This document shows positions 17,700 to 26,270 of a stretch of DNA of 47,673 nucleotides, one piece after another. A program made the position numbers and the translations under genes. The notes below the pieces were generated by a model. That model was not told where the DNA came from. It was given only the letters and a program-made list of their open reading frames with translations, and ran no database searches. Each line of letters starts with the position of its first letter. The first letter of the stretch is position 1. The stretch comes from Methanosarcina spelaei. GTDB taxonomy: Archaea; Halobacteriota; Methanosarcinia; Methanosarcinales; Methanosarcinaceae. The DNA lies in assembly GCF_002287235.1 (NCBI RefSeq), contig NZ_LMVP01000057.1, positions 1 to 47,673 on the forward strand, written 5' to 3'.

Positions 17700-19178
17700 A
17701 TGTTAAAACAAGAAGTAGGAATTCTTTTCCTGGTAGGTTGCCTTATTCTTGCAAGTGTTCCTACTGCTTTATGCCGGAGTCCTGTACCAACTGTTTATGT
17801 TGCAGGTGACGGTAGTGGGGATTTTAATTGCGACGGAAAAGATGATCATGTACAGATAAACCAGGCCCTTAAGTTTGTGGCCGATAACTCCGGATATACC
17901 ACTGTCCACCTTAAAGGTCCTTTTACGTATGTTATTGATGATACTCTTCTCATCGGCAGTAATACTATTCTTGAAGGGGATTCAAATGCTGTTATCAAAC
18001 TTGTTGATCATGCAGGCTGGGTTCCAATGAAACCTTTGATCCAGCAGATGAGCAGTTCCGGAAATAGTAACATTGTAATAAGAGGGTTCGAGGTTAATGT
18101 AAACCATGACGGTAACACCGAGTTCGCTAAAGGTGATGGATATTATAATATAATGTACTTCCTCTACTGCAAGAACGTAACCGTATATAATATGTATATG
18201 CACGATGGTCATGGAGACGGGTTGAGGATAAAGTATGGAGAAAACATCAAATTTTATAACAACAAAATCTATAAGCTCGGACATGACGGTCTTTTTGCAA
18301 TTCAGTGTCAGAATGTAGAGGCCTGGAACAATAGAATAACTTGCAGGACTAACAGTGGTCTTAGAATCTGGAACTCAAACCACGTAAAATTTCACGATAA
18401 TGTAATCGATTCCTTTTACCACTGGAGTGCAGGTGGACCGGGCATTCAGATCGAAAAGTCTGCAAGCACTATGGATGACGTAGAGGTCTACGATAATATT
18501 ATCTATGACACCTATGGACCTGGAATGTGGCTTTTCAACTATGATAATTCTTCTGCTACCAGAGACAAGGCGAAAAATGTCGATATTAATCACAATATTT
18601 TCTATGACACTGGCACTAATCCTAGCATTACCTGGGTAGGTGGCATAATAACAGGTGGATTCGAGGATACTATCATTGAAAACAATGTCTTTGACGGAGT
18701 ATATCACGCTGCAATCGCTAACATGTATATCAACAGTTACACTCCAGGCTATGTGCCAGAAGGTGACGGATACACAACAATTGTCCGTAACAACATAATC
18801 ACGAATACCAAGCTGCGCACAAAGTCCCCAAGTGGGACAGGATATGGAATTATGAATTATCTGCCTAAAACACACTCCTTTACAATTCTATATAACTGCC
18901 TTTACAAGAACTCAGCAGGTAACTATAAAGACTGCACCTCAAAAACCGATATCTACTTAAACCCATTATTTGTATACCAGGTAAACCATGATTACCATCT
19001 TCAATCAAGAGGTGGAAGTTGGGACGGGAAAACCTGGGTTAAATATAAAGTGAGTTCTCCTTGTATTGATTCCGGCGATCCGTCTTCTGACTATTCCAAA
19101 GAATCTGAGGACAATGGAAACAGGATCAACATCGGAAGGTATGGGAACACAATCTATGCATCGAAATCAAAACACTGA
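17700..19178 (+). CDS. Secreted parallel beta-helix protein, disaggregatase N-terminal-domain-like (paralogue 1, short)
   Basis: A 492-residue exported protein. A signal sequence (LFLVGCLILASVPTALC) is followed by a conserved VAGDGSGDFNCDGKDD segment and a right-handed beta-helix with many [N/D]-N-x-[I/V]-x-x rungs (FYNNKIYKLGHDGLF, WNNRITCRTNSGLRI and others). It corresponds to the N-terminal half of the 1011-residue protein at 23151-26186 but ends right after the beta-helix at YGNTIYASKSKH, without the Ig-like or DNRLRE domains. Related helices are polysaccharide lyases or hydrolases. GTG 17622 after GAGGTG is a possible longer start; ATG 17700 gives a normal signal peptide and matches paralogue 2. 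A 278-bp tract is identical to paralogue 3. Confidence 0.82.
   Translation: MLKQEVGILFLVGCLILASVPTALCRSPVPTVYVAGDGSGDFNCDGKDDHVQINQALKFVADNSGYTTVHLKGPFTYVIDDTLLIGSNTILEGDSNAVIKLVDHAGWVPMKPLIQQMSSSGNSNIVIRGFEVNVNHDGNTEFAKGDGYYNIMYFLYCKNVTVYNMYMHDGHGDGLRIKYGENIKFYNNKIYKLGHDGLFAIQCQNVEAWNNRITCRTNSGLRIWNSNHVKFHDNVIDSFYHWSAGGPGIQIEKSASTMDDVEVYDNIIYDTYGPGMWLFNYDNSSATRDKAKNVDINHNIFYDTGTNPSITWVGGIITGGFEDTIIENNVFDGVYHAAIANMYINSYTPGYVPEGDGYTTIVRNNIITNTKLRTKSPSGTGYGIMNYLPKTHSFTILYNCLYKNSAGNYKDCTSKTDIYLNPLFVYQVNHDYHLQSRGGSWDGKTWVKYKVSSPCIDSGDPSSDYSKESEDNGNRINIGRYGNTIYASKSKH
17724..18001 (+). repeat. 278-bp tract identical to 23304-23581
   Basis: Every base matches at a constant offset of 5580 bp. Outside the tract the two genes differ every few dozen bases, though the offset persists without a gap to at least 18960. 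It covers the signal peptide and the first rungs of the beta-helix. Confidence 0.9.
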
Positions 19179-19340
19179 GGCATCGATATGTTTATTGTTT
19201 ATCGCAAGTCAAGATATTTGAGGTTGCGTTAATAAACTATCATTGATATAAGTACTATAGCAGTTATGGAGGAGAAACTAGATACTCGTCGAGAACTCCA
19301 TTTGGAGGAATTTGAAAAAGACTCTATATATTTTTATTAA

Positions 19341-19427
19341 TGAGCCTATCCCAAAAAATTATCTAACCTATTATTGCCAATATTATAACTCCTATTCTGG
19401 CATTATATTGGTTTTGGGATAGGTTCA
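19341..19427. mobile_element. MITE-like element with 16-bp inverted ends
   Basis: TGAGCCTATCCCAAAA at 19341-19356 is mirrored by TTTTGGGATAGGTTCA at 19412-19427, with one mismatch in 16. The 87-bp element has no coding capacity. Ends of the type GAGCCT-TCCCAAAA resemble terminal inverted repeats of DDE-transposase insertion sequences, so this is probably a miniature element moved by a transposase encoded elsewhere. A clear target duplication is not visible. Confidence 0.6.
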
Positions 19428-19463
19428 TATAATGTAATATTATCTTTTATTGATAGTGGTACA

Positions 19464-19616
19464 GGTTGTCTCAAAATGACATTTAGTTCTATAGTTGGAC
19501 TCTTTTGTTGACGAGAAAGTAAATCCTACATAAATCTTGGAATAATTTCCATCTCAATTATATTGAAAGTGTCCTTCCCTTCCAATTATAGGAAGTATTA
19601 GATTTTTGAGACCACC
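19464..19616. mobile_element. Second MITE-like element with 13-bp inverted ends
   Basis: GGTTGTCTCAAAA at 19464-19476 pairs with TTTTGAGACCACC at 19604-19616, with one mismatch. The 153-bp interval has no coding potential. The end sequence is unlike that of the neighbouring element, so it is a separate family. No obvious target-site duplication was found. Confidence 0.5.
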
Positions 19617-19717
19617 AGTAAATTTTAATAAAACTGTTTCTAATTTCTCTTTTTCTCCAAAATATTCATTGACTTTTCTTACAATTTTGAACACTGGATA
19701 AAAATTTAAAAAAACCA

Positions 19718-19960
19718 CACAAATATTTTTATAACACTACGATATAATTTACACAGTAGACTATAGAAATTTAATTAATGGCTAATACTCAGTTTATTCA
19801 CTCTGTTTCATGGGGGGACTTGGGTGAACTTGATAGATTGGCCTGAAAAAAATGGAGATTTTTCTGGATCTCTTATTTGTTCCTCTAACAGGATTCAGTA
19901 GCTTCCGCTATGAATAATTTCCCTGAGAATTTCTATAGCCTTGAATGTCGGAGAGTGGAT
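19718..19960 (+). promoter_or_regulatory. Conserved promoter and 5' leader of beta-helix paralogue 2
   Basis: About 240 bp of non-coding DNA that closely matches 22850-23095, upstream of paralogue 3, at an offset near 3132. It starts with a shared AT-rich box (AATATTTTTATAACA here, AATACTTTTATAACA there), which could be the TATA element, and ends with the core TATAGCCTTGAATGTCGG. No frame is shared, so conservation points to a long 5' leader or a regulatory region. Weaker similarity extends upstream to about 19610. Confidence 0.55.
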
Positions 19961-20122
19961 ACTGTTCGAAAAATCCCATCTGTCATTCAGTGAACTGAGT
20001 AAGAAAGTTGTCTAACTATTTCATAGACAATTTTTATTTCTGTAGATTAATGAGCCTTTTTTACCCGGTTCTCACTCTGTAAATTAGTAAATAAAATTAT
20101 ATAGTAATTTCAGGTGATATGG

Positions 20123-22132
20123 ATGCTAAAAAGAGAATTAGGGATATTTTTCCTGGTAAGTTGCCTTATTCTTGCAAACGTTCCTACTGCTTTATGCCGG
20201 AGTCCTGCACCAACTGTTTATGTAGCAGGAGATGGGAGTGGAGATTTTAAATGCGATGGAAAAGATGATCATGTACAGATAAACCAGGCCCTTAAGTTTG
20301 TGGCAAGTAACTCCAAATATACCACTGTCCACCTTAAAGGTCCTTTTACGTATGTTATTGATGATACTCTTCTCATTGGCAGCAATACTATTCTTGAAGG
20401 GGATTCAAATGCTGTTATCAAACTGGCTAATAACGCAGGTTGGGTTACAATGAAACCTATGATCCAGCAAATGAGCAGTTCCGGGAATAGCAACATTGTA
20501 ATAAGAGGTTTCGAGGTTAATGGAAACCATGACGGTAATCCCAAAGTTTCTAAAGGTGATGGATATTATAATGTGATTTACTTTACTAACTGTAATAACG
20601 TAAAAGTATACAATATGTATATGCACGATGGTCTCGGAGACGGGCTGAGGATAAAATACGGTCAAAATATTCAATTTTATAACAACAAGATCTACAAGCT
20701 CGGACATGACGGTCTGTTCGCAATTCAGTGTCAGAATGTTGAAGCCTGGAACAATAGAATAACCTGCAGGACTAACAGCGGTCTTAGAATCTGGAACTCA
20801 AACCATATAAAATTCCATGATAATGTAATCGATTCTTTCTACCACTGGAGTGCAGGTGGATCAGCTGTTCAGATCGAAAAATCTGCAGGTATTATGGATG
20901 ATATAGACATCTATGGTAATACTATATCTAACACTTATGGCCCAGGTATCTGGATTTTCAACTATGATAGCTCTTCTGCTACTAAGGACAAAGGGAAAAA
21001 TGTCCATATTCATCATAATGTCTTCTATAGTACAGGTACCAATCCTAGCATTACCTGGGTCGGAGGTATTGTAGCTAGTGGTTTCCATGATACTTTAATT
21101 GAGAATAATGTTTTTGACGGTATATACCATGCTGCTGTTATTCACATGTATCCGGAAGTTTACTCTCCAAGTTACTCGTCAAAGTACACAACCATTGTCC
21201 GTAACAACATAATCGTAAATACCCAGAAACGTACGAAGTCCCCAAGTGGAACAGGGTATGCAGTGATCAATTACCTCTCCAAGAACCATAACTTTGTGCT
21301 GGAAAATAACTGCCTCTACAACAATGCAGCAGGCAATTATAAAGGCTGCACCTCGAAAACTGACATCTACTTAAACCCATTATTTGTAAACCAGAAAAAC
21401 CATGATTATCACCTTCAGTCGGTTACAGGTCACTGGAATGGAAAATGGGTAAAGGACAAAGTGAATTCTCCCTGTATTGATGCCGGGTGCGTTTCTTCGG
21501 ATTATTCTAAAGAACCTGAAAACAACGGAAACAGGATCAACATAGGAAGATACGGAAATACAATATACGCGTCTCTGTCACCGAGTTCACGAGTAAAAAC
21601 TGTGCAGTCTTCACTAGTAGGTTCGATCTCCGAGGCTACGAATGAGACTGACGAAGATCTTAACTTTACGGCGGAAGTTCTTGAAGGGGATGAAGATAAC
21701 TTCACATACTCCGAAGATCTCTCTGTCGACATACAGGGACCCGTTATTGAATCTGTTCCTGATGCCACAGTGAAGATTGGAGAAACTTTAAACTTTACAG
21801 TGAAAGCTTCTGATATTAATGGAGGCAACCTTACCTTTTCAGCATCTGATCTTCCTGAAGGTGCAAGTTTTGACGAAAGGGGGGTCTTTAGCTGGGCACC
21901 TACAGACGGACAGGAAGGACTCTACACTATATCTTTTGAAGTAAGTGACGGTATGTTCAGTGATTCTGAAGTTGCAACAATAACCGCGATTGAAGAAACT
22001 CCCTTGAATCTCTCAAGCGTAGTTGAAAAAGCTCCTTTGAATCTCTCTGACATATGCGACAGCTATCTTTACAAAGTTTCTCCTGAAGGTCTTTATGTGA
22101 ATAATTTATTTCTTAGATTGGAGGAATTATAG
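20123..22132 (+). CDS. Secreted beta-helix plus Ig-like protein, disaggregatase-like with truncated DNRLRE domain (paralogue 2)
   Basis: A 669-residue exported protein. A signal peptide (residues 1-25, ending PTALC) is followed by a parallel beta-helix to about residue 490, an acidic linker rich in D, E and N-x-S/T sites (about 495-538), and a putative Ig/cadherin-like domain (about 539-625) with LTFSASDLPEGASFD and the YTISFEVSDG strand. The last 24 residues (DSYLYKVSPEGLYVNN and onward) align with the beginning of a DNRLRE domain, then a TAG stop cuts it off. It thus looks like a disaggregatase that has lost its C-terminal half. GTG 20114 lies inside the AGGTGA ribosome site, so ATG 20123, 6 bp downstream, is chosen. 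Confidence 0.85.
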   Translation: MLKRELGIFFLVSCLILANVPTALCRSPAPTVYVAGDGSGDFKCDGKDDHVQINQALKFVASNSKYTTVHLKGPFTYVIDDTLLIGSNTILEGDSNAVIKLANNAGWVTMKPMIQQMSSSGNSNIVIRGFEVNGNHDGNPKVSKGDGYYNVIYFTNCNNVKVYNMYMHDGLGDGLRIKYGQNIQFYNNKIYKLGHDGLFAIQCQNVEAWNNRITCRTNSGLRIWNSNHIKFHDNVIDSFYHWSAGGSAVQIEKSAGIMDDIDIYGNTISNTYGPGIWIFNYDSSSATKDKGKNVHIHHNVFYSTGTNPSITWVGGIVASGFHDTLIENNVFDGIYHAAVIHMYPEVYSPSYSSKYTTIVRNNIIVNTQKRTKSPSGTGYAVINYLSKNHNFVLENNCLYNNAAGNYKGCTSKTDIYLNPLFVNQKNHDYHLQSVTGHWNGKWVKDKVNSPCIDAGCVSSDYSKEPENNGNRINIGRYGNTIYASLSPSSRVKTVQSSLVGSISEATNETDEDLNFTAEVLEGDEDNFTYSEDLSVDIQGPVIESVPDATVKIGETLNFTVKASDINGGNLTFSASDLPEGASFDERGVFSWAPTDGQEGLYTISFEVSDGMFSDSEVATITAIEETPLNLSSVVEKAPLNLSDICDSYLYKVSPEGLYVNNLFLRLEEL

Positions 22133-22280
22133 ATGCTTAATAAGCTCTAGTATACTCAAAAAACTCGCAGCTTGTGGTAAAACTAGCTCTAGTGCATCGG
22201 TTCCAAATTATGGAAATAGGACCGAACCTTAAAATTAACGCTGATCAATAAGCTTCCCACGAAAAACTACAGATGGACAA

Positions 22281-22325
22281 GGATAAACACAAATTGAAAC
22301 TGTCTGCATTCATCTGTGTTTATCC
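22281..22325. repeat. Inverted repeat, possible dispersed palindromic element
   Basis: GGATAAACACA at 22281-22291 pairs perfectly with TGTGTTTATCC at 22315-22325 around a 23-base loop. The flanking AGATG and CATCTG motifs recall the dispersed 'grass' of ATAAACACAGATG-type repeats found between genes in many microbes. It may also end transcription of paralogue 2. Confidence 0.5.
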
Positions 22326-22441
22326 GTGGTTTATTGAAATTTATGGAATCAATACACTGGATAAAACAAGCTCTTTTTGGGAAAATTGGTCAAAATATTT
22401 TAAGAACGTAGCTATAACGGAGTTGCAAGAATGATATTGGA

Positions 22442-22485
22442 GTAACATAATCTGACAGTACTCTTATGATATGTCAGAGAGTTAC
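22442..22485. terminator. Nested hairpin, possible transcript 3' structure
   Basis: An inner stem CTGACA/TGTCAG (22452-22457, 22472-22477) is enclosed by GTAAC/GTTAC (22442-22446, 22481-22485). There is no good T-run directly after it, so a terminator role is uncertain. Confidence 0.3.
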
Positions 22486-22849
22486 GCCTAACTTCTACAC
22501 TCCTTTCTTACTTCTATAATCTTTTCGATTTTCCGGGTATTTCCTGGCAATTTTCTATCTTTATGGAGTCTTAATCTATACATTTTTGATATTTGACAAT
22601 CTGTAAAACTGTCTTTTAAAATGTATAATTCTCTCTTTTAAGGTGAAACAAAAAGTTGACTTTGCCAAAGCTATGTACTATATTATCAAAAGAGAGCATC
22701 CTATTAAAACCGAGGATCTTGATTTTACTCAACAAATTTATTTTCTCAGTAGTTTTAATAAATCATGTTCTAATTTTGACTTTTTTCACTCCAAAGATTT
22801 ATTTGTTCTCCTTAACACTATGCAACTCCTTAAATATTTATATGGTTTG

Positions 22850-23095
22850 CACAAATACTTTTATAACATCAAGATATAGTTTACAGTGTTGACTATAGAA
22901 ATTCATTAAGGTCTAATAATCAGCTTACTCACTATGTTTCAGGGGGTAATAGGTGAGTTCGAGGAATTGGCCTGAAAACGAGGGGAAATTTATTCAGAGC
23001 CACTAATTTATTGCATTTTATAGGATTCAGTAGCATTTGCCATGAATAAGTTCTCCACAACTTTTCTATAGCCTTGAACGTCGGAGAGTGGATAC
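22850..23095 (+). promoter_or_regulatory. Conserved promoter and 5' leader of the disaggregatase gene (paralogue 3)
   Basis: This is the partner of the block at 19718-19960. It starts with AATACTTTTATAACA and ends with TATAGCCTTGAACGTCGG followed by AGAGTGGATACT, the most conserved core (one mismatch in about 32 bp). It lies 55-300 bp before the first possible start of the gene. Confidence 0.55.
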
Positions 23096-23150
23096 TTTTT
23101 GAAAAATTCTATCCAACCTGTGAGATCTAAACTAATATGTAAGATATAAA

Positions 23151-26100
23151 ATGTCAGATTTAAGTAAATTTTTTGCAAATAGTAATAAATTTTATGGGGA
23201 TATTGATACGTCACCACATGAATATCTACCTATGAAAATTAAAAATATGCGCTGTTGTGATCAATCCCAGGCAATCTCGATATTAAAACGAGAATTAGGA
23301 ATCCTTTTCCTGGTAGGTTGCCTTATTCTTGCAAGTGTTCCTACTGCTTTATGCCGGAGTCCTGTACCAACTGTTTATGTTGCAGGTGACGGTAGTGGGG
23401 ATTTTAATTGCGACGGAAAAGATGATCATGTACAGATAAACCAGGCCCTTAAGTTTGTGGCCGATAACTCCGGATATACCACTGTCCACCTTAAAGGTCC
23501 TTTTACGTATGTTATTGATGATACTCTTCTCATCGGCAGTAATACTATTCTTGAAGGGGATTCAAATGCTGTTATCAAACTGGTTGATCACGCAGGCTGG
23601 GTTCCAATGAAACCTTTGATTAAGCAGATGAGCAATTCAGGGAATAATAATATTGTAATAAGGGGTTTTGAGGTTAATGTGAACCATGACGGTAACACCG
23701 AGTTCGCTAAGGGTGATGGATATTATAATGTGATTTACTTTCTTTACTGCAAGAACGTAACCGTATACAATATGTATATGCACGATGGTCATGGAGACGG
23801 GCTGAGGATAAAGTATGGAGAAAACGTCAAGTTTTATAACAATACTATCTACAAGCTTGGACACGACGGTCTGTTCGCAATTGATTGTCAGAATGTAGAG
23901 GCCTGGAATAACACAATAACCTGCAGGACTAACAGTGGTCTTAGAATCTGGAACTCAAACCACGTAAAATTTCACGATAATGTAATTGATTCTTTCTACC
24001 ACTGGAGTGCAGGCGGGCCAGGCATTCAGATCGAAAAGTCTGCAGGTGTTATGGACGATGTAGAGATTTACAATAACACTATCCATAATACTTATTGTCC
24101 TGGCATCTGGCTTTTTAACTATGATAGCTCTTCTGCTACCAGAGACAAGGCGAAAAATGTCTATATTCATCACAATATTTTCTATGACACTGGCACTAAT
24201 CCTAGCATTACCTGGGTAGGTGGCATAATAACAGGTGGATTCGAGGACACTGTCATTGAAAACAATGTTTTTGACGGAATATATCACGCTGCAATCGCCA
24301 ACATGTATATCAATAGTTATTCTCCAACCTATGTACCAGCAGGTGATGGATTCACAACAATTGTCCGTAACAACATAATTGTAAATACCAGGCTGCGCAC
24401 AAATTCTCCGAGTGGGACCGGATATGGAATTATGAATTATCTGCCTAAAACACACTCTTTTGTGCTGGAGAATAACTGCCTTTACAATAACTCGGCAGGT
24501 AACTATAAAAACTGCAAATCGACAACTGATATCTATGTAAACCCTCTTTTTACAGATCCGAAAAACCATGACTATCATCTTCAGTCGGTCTCAGGCCACT
24601 GGAACGGGAAAACCTGGGTTAAGGACAAAGTTAGCTCTCCCTGTATTGATGCCGGATATGCATCTTCGAACTATTCTAATGAGCCTGAAGATAATGGAAA
24701 CATAATCAATATAGGAAGATATGGAAACACGATCTATGCATCTCTTTCAGGGGTTTCTGAGGTAAATCATGCTCCTATAATGAAGCCTATTTCTGCGGTT
24801 ACGGTAAAAGCTGGAGAGAAACTGAGTATTCTAGTAAAAGCTTCTGATAAGGATGGAGACAGCCTTACATACTCAGCTTCAGGCCTTCCTGCAGGTGCAA
24901 GTTTTGACGGAAATTCAGGGTTTTTTAATTGGAGGCCGGTAAATGATCAGGAAGGAGTTTACACGATATCTTTTAAAGTGAGTGATGGTAAGCTCAATGA
25001 TTCTGAAGTTGCAAAAATAAGTGTCATTTTGAATCTCTCTGGCGAGATATACAATAATCGCATACGTGAAGCATCTCCTGAGGATGTCTTTTCGGATAAA
25101 ACATTTCTTGATGTAGGAGGAATAAGCAGTGTTGGCAGATACAGAGACCTTGTATGGTTTAACGTAAGTGAATACACCAATTCCACTGAAATCAGCAGTG
25201 CAACTCTTTTTCTTTTCTGGTATTATCCTTCCAGTACACGACCAAATGATACTGTTATCGAGGTTTACAGGCCTGCTTCCTGGAACCCTGACTATGTGAG
25301 CTGGAATAAAAAGAATGCAAATGTTGTATGGAATAATGCCGGAGGAGACTGGTATGACAGAAACGGTGTCCTCCAGGGCAGTACTCCATATGCTACGTTA
25401 ACTCTAAAAGCCAATAGCTTGCCGGATAACAGGTACTACGAGCTCAATGTAACCGATCTCGTAAAAGAATATGTCAGTGGTAAGTACGAAAACACAGGTT
25501 TCCTTCTAAAAGCCCGCAATGAAAATGATAACTATGTCGCTTTCTACAGTGCTGACTGCGGAAATACAAGCCAGGTACCAAAGCTTAATATTAAGAAAAG
25601 GGTAACTGTAAATGCAACTATTACTGGTGCAAAAGACAACCGTCTGCGTGAAACCTCACCTGAAGGAGTCTATTCTGATACATCATTTATCGATGTGGGA
25701 GAACTAAGTGATGTTGGAAAGTATAGGGCTGTTATATCATTTAACTTAAGTGAGTATACCAGTAGCACAGAGGTAAATAGTGCAACTCTTTCTCTTTTCT
25801 GGTATTATCCTTCCAGTACACGACCAAATGATACTGTTATCGAGGTTTACAGGCCTGCTTCCTGGAACCCTGACTATGTGAGCTGGAATAAAAAGAATGC
25901 AAATGTTGCATGGAATAATGCCGGAGGAGACTGGTATGACAGAAACGGTGTCCTCCAGGGCAGTACTCCATATGCTACGTTAACTCTAAAAGCCAGTAGC
26001 TTACCGGATAACAGATACTATGAGCTTAATGTAACCGATCTTGTAAAAGAGTATGTTAATGGCAAGTATGAAAACACAGGTTTTCTTCTAAAAGCTCGCA

Positions 26101-26186
26101 ATGAAAATGGTAACTATATCGCCTTCTATAGTGCTGACTGTGGAAACACTAGTCAGGTACCAAAACTGAGTTTAGTGTACAAGTAA
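23151..26186 (+). CDS. dag: Disaggregatase: beta-helix, Ig-like and two DNRLRE domains
   Basis: A 1011-residue exported protein with the architecture of Methanosarcina disaggregatase, the enzyme that depolymerises the methanochondroitin matrix and frees single cells. Order: a hydrophobic signal segment (about residues 49-69, ending PTALC), a parallel beta-helix (about 70-530), an Ig-like domain (about 540-628; LPAGASFDGNSG, YTISFKVSDG), DNRLRE domain 1 (about 635-815; NNRIRE) and domain 2 (about 825-1011; KDNRLRE), each with WNPDYVSWNKK and GGDWYDRNG. The ATG used by paralogues 1 and 2 is ATA here (23280-23282). Translation must start upstream: ATG 23151, 23232 or 23247. The last two give a more usual signal peptide. 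The family is firm; activity on the local polymer is inferred. Confidence 0.9.
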   Translation: MSDLSKFFANSNKFYGDIDTSPHEYLPMKIKNMRCCDQSQAISILKRELGILFLVGCLILASVPTALCRSPVPTVYVAGDGSGDFNCDGKDDHVQINQALKFVADNSGYTTVHLKGPFTYVIDDTLLIGSNTILEGDSNAVIKLVDHAGWVPMKPLIKQMSNSGNNNIVIRGFEVNVNHDGNTEFAKGDGYYNVIYFLYCKNVTVYNMYMHDGHGDGLRIKYGENVKFYNNTIYKLGHDGLFAIDCQNVEAWNNTITCRTNSGLRIWNSNHVKFHDNVIDSFYHWSAGGPGIQIEKSAGVMDDVEIYNNTIHNTYCPGIWLFNYDSSSATRDKAKNVYIHHNIFYDTGTNPSITWVGGIITGGFEDTVIENNVFDGIYHAAIANMYINSYSPTYVPAGDGFTTIVRNNIIVNTRLRTNSPSGTGYGIMNYLPKTHSFVLENNCLYNNSAGNYKNCKSTTDIYVNPLFTDPKNHDYHLQSVSGHWNGKTWVKDKVSSPCIDAGYASSNYSNEPEDNGNIINIGRYGNTIYASLSGVSEVNHAPIMKPISAVTVKAGEKLSILVKASDKDGDSLTYSASGLPAGASFDGNSGFFNWRPVNDQEGVYTISFKVSDGKLNDSEVAKISVILNLSGEIYNNRIREASPEDVFSDKTFLDVGGISSVGRYRDLVWFNVSEYTNSTEISSATLFLFWYYPSSTRPNDTVIEVYRPASWNPDYVSWNKKNANVVWNNAGGDWYDRNGVLQGSTPYATLTLKANSLPDNRYYELNVTDLVKEYVSGKYENTGFLLKARNENDNYVAFYSADCGNTSQVPKLNIKKRVTVNATITGAKDNRLRETSPEGVYSDTSFIDVGELSDVGKYRAVISFNLSEYTSSTEVNSATLSLFWYYPSSTRPNDTVIEVYRPASWNPDYVSWNKKNANVAWNNAGGDWYDRNGVLQGSTPYATLTLKASSLPDNRYYELNVTDLVKEYVNGKYENTGFLLKARNENGNYIAFYSADCGNTSQVPKLSLVYK
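25198..25993 (+). repeat. Intragenic direct repeat, 582-bp period, between the two DNRLRE domains
   Basis: About 215 bp starting at 25198 reappears at 25780 with only two or three mismatches, at an offset of exactly 194 codons. It covers the FWYYPSS to GSTPYATLTLKA part of each domain. Sequence on both sides of this core is clearly more diverged, which suggests recent homogenisation of an older domain duplication. Confidence 0.85.
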
Positions 26187-26204
26187 AAGTTTGCATTCTC
26201 AAGG

Positions 26205-26270
26205 AGTTCCATCACTTCCGACCCAGGAACAAGCTTCTATTGTCGGATGTTTTTGGAACTTTTTCTTTTA
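26205..26270 (+). terminator. Two-part hairpin with T-run after the disaggregatase gene
   Basis: AGTTCC (26205-26210) pairs with GGAACT (26255-26260) and, inside it, TCCGAC (26217-26222) pairs with GTCGGA (26242-26247). TTTTTCTTTTAG follows. It starts 19 bp after the stop codon. Confidence 0.65.

Larger units (their letters stand above)
19179..20122. other. Intergenic region between paralogues 1 and 2
   Basis: About 940 bp without a gene. It contains two MITE-like elements (19341-19427 and 19464-19616) and the conserved leader (19718-19960). The stretch straight after the stop of paralogue 1 shows no convincing remnant of an Ig-like or DNRLRE domain. Confidence 0.6.
22133..23150. other. Intergenic region between paralogues 2 and 3
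   Basis: About 1 kb without a convincing gene. It has a hairpin at 22281-22325, a nested hairpin at 22442-22485, and from about 22750 DNA homologous to the upstream region of paralogue 2. Two overlapping 78-codon frames near 22650-22890 run into the conserved promoter block and are judged spurious. No recognisable DNRLRE sequence survives beyond the stop of paralogue 2. Confidence 0.55.

Noticed and set aside
17982-18875. Long antisense frames over the beta-helix genes (also at 20405-21088 and 23637-24578)
   Set aside because: They are mirrored in all paralogues only because the coding strand is conserved. Their composition is unlike real proteins and they lack starts with ribosome sites.
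19428-19463. The two neighbouring inverted-repeat elements as one composite transposon
   Set aside because: Their end sequences differ and there is no transposase or shared target duplication, so they are reported separately.
22643-22892. Two overlapping 78-codon frames between paralogues 2 and 3
   Set aside because: Both run into DNA that is conserved with the non-coding upstream region of paralogue 2, where neither frame is kept. Their composition is that of AT-rich random sequence.
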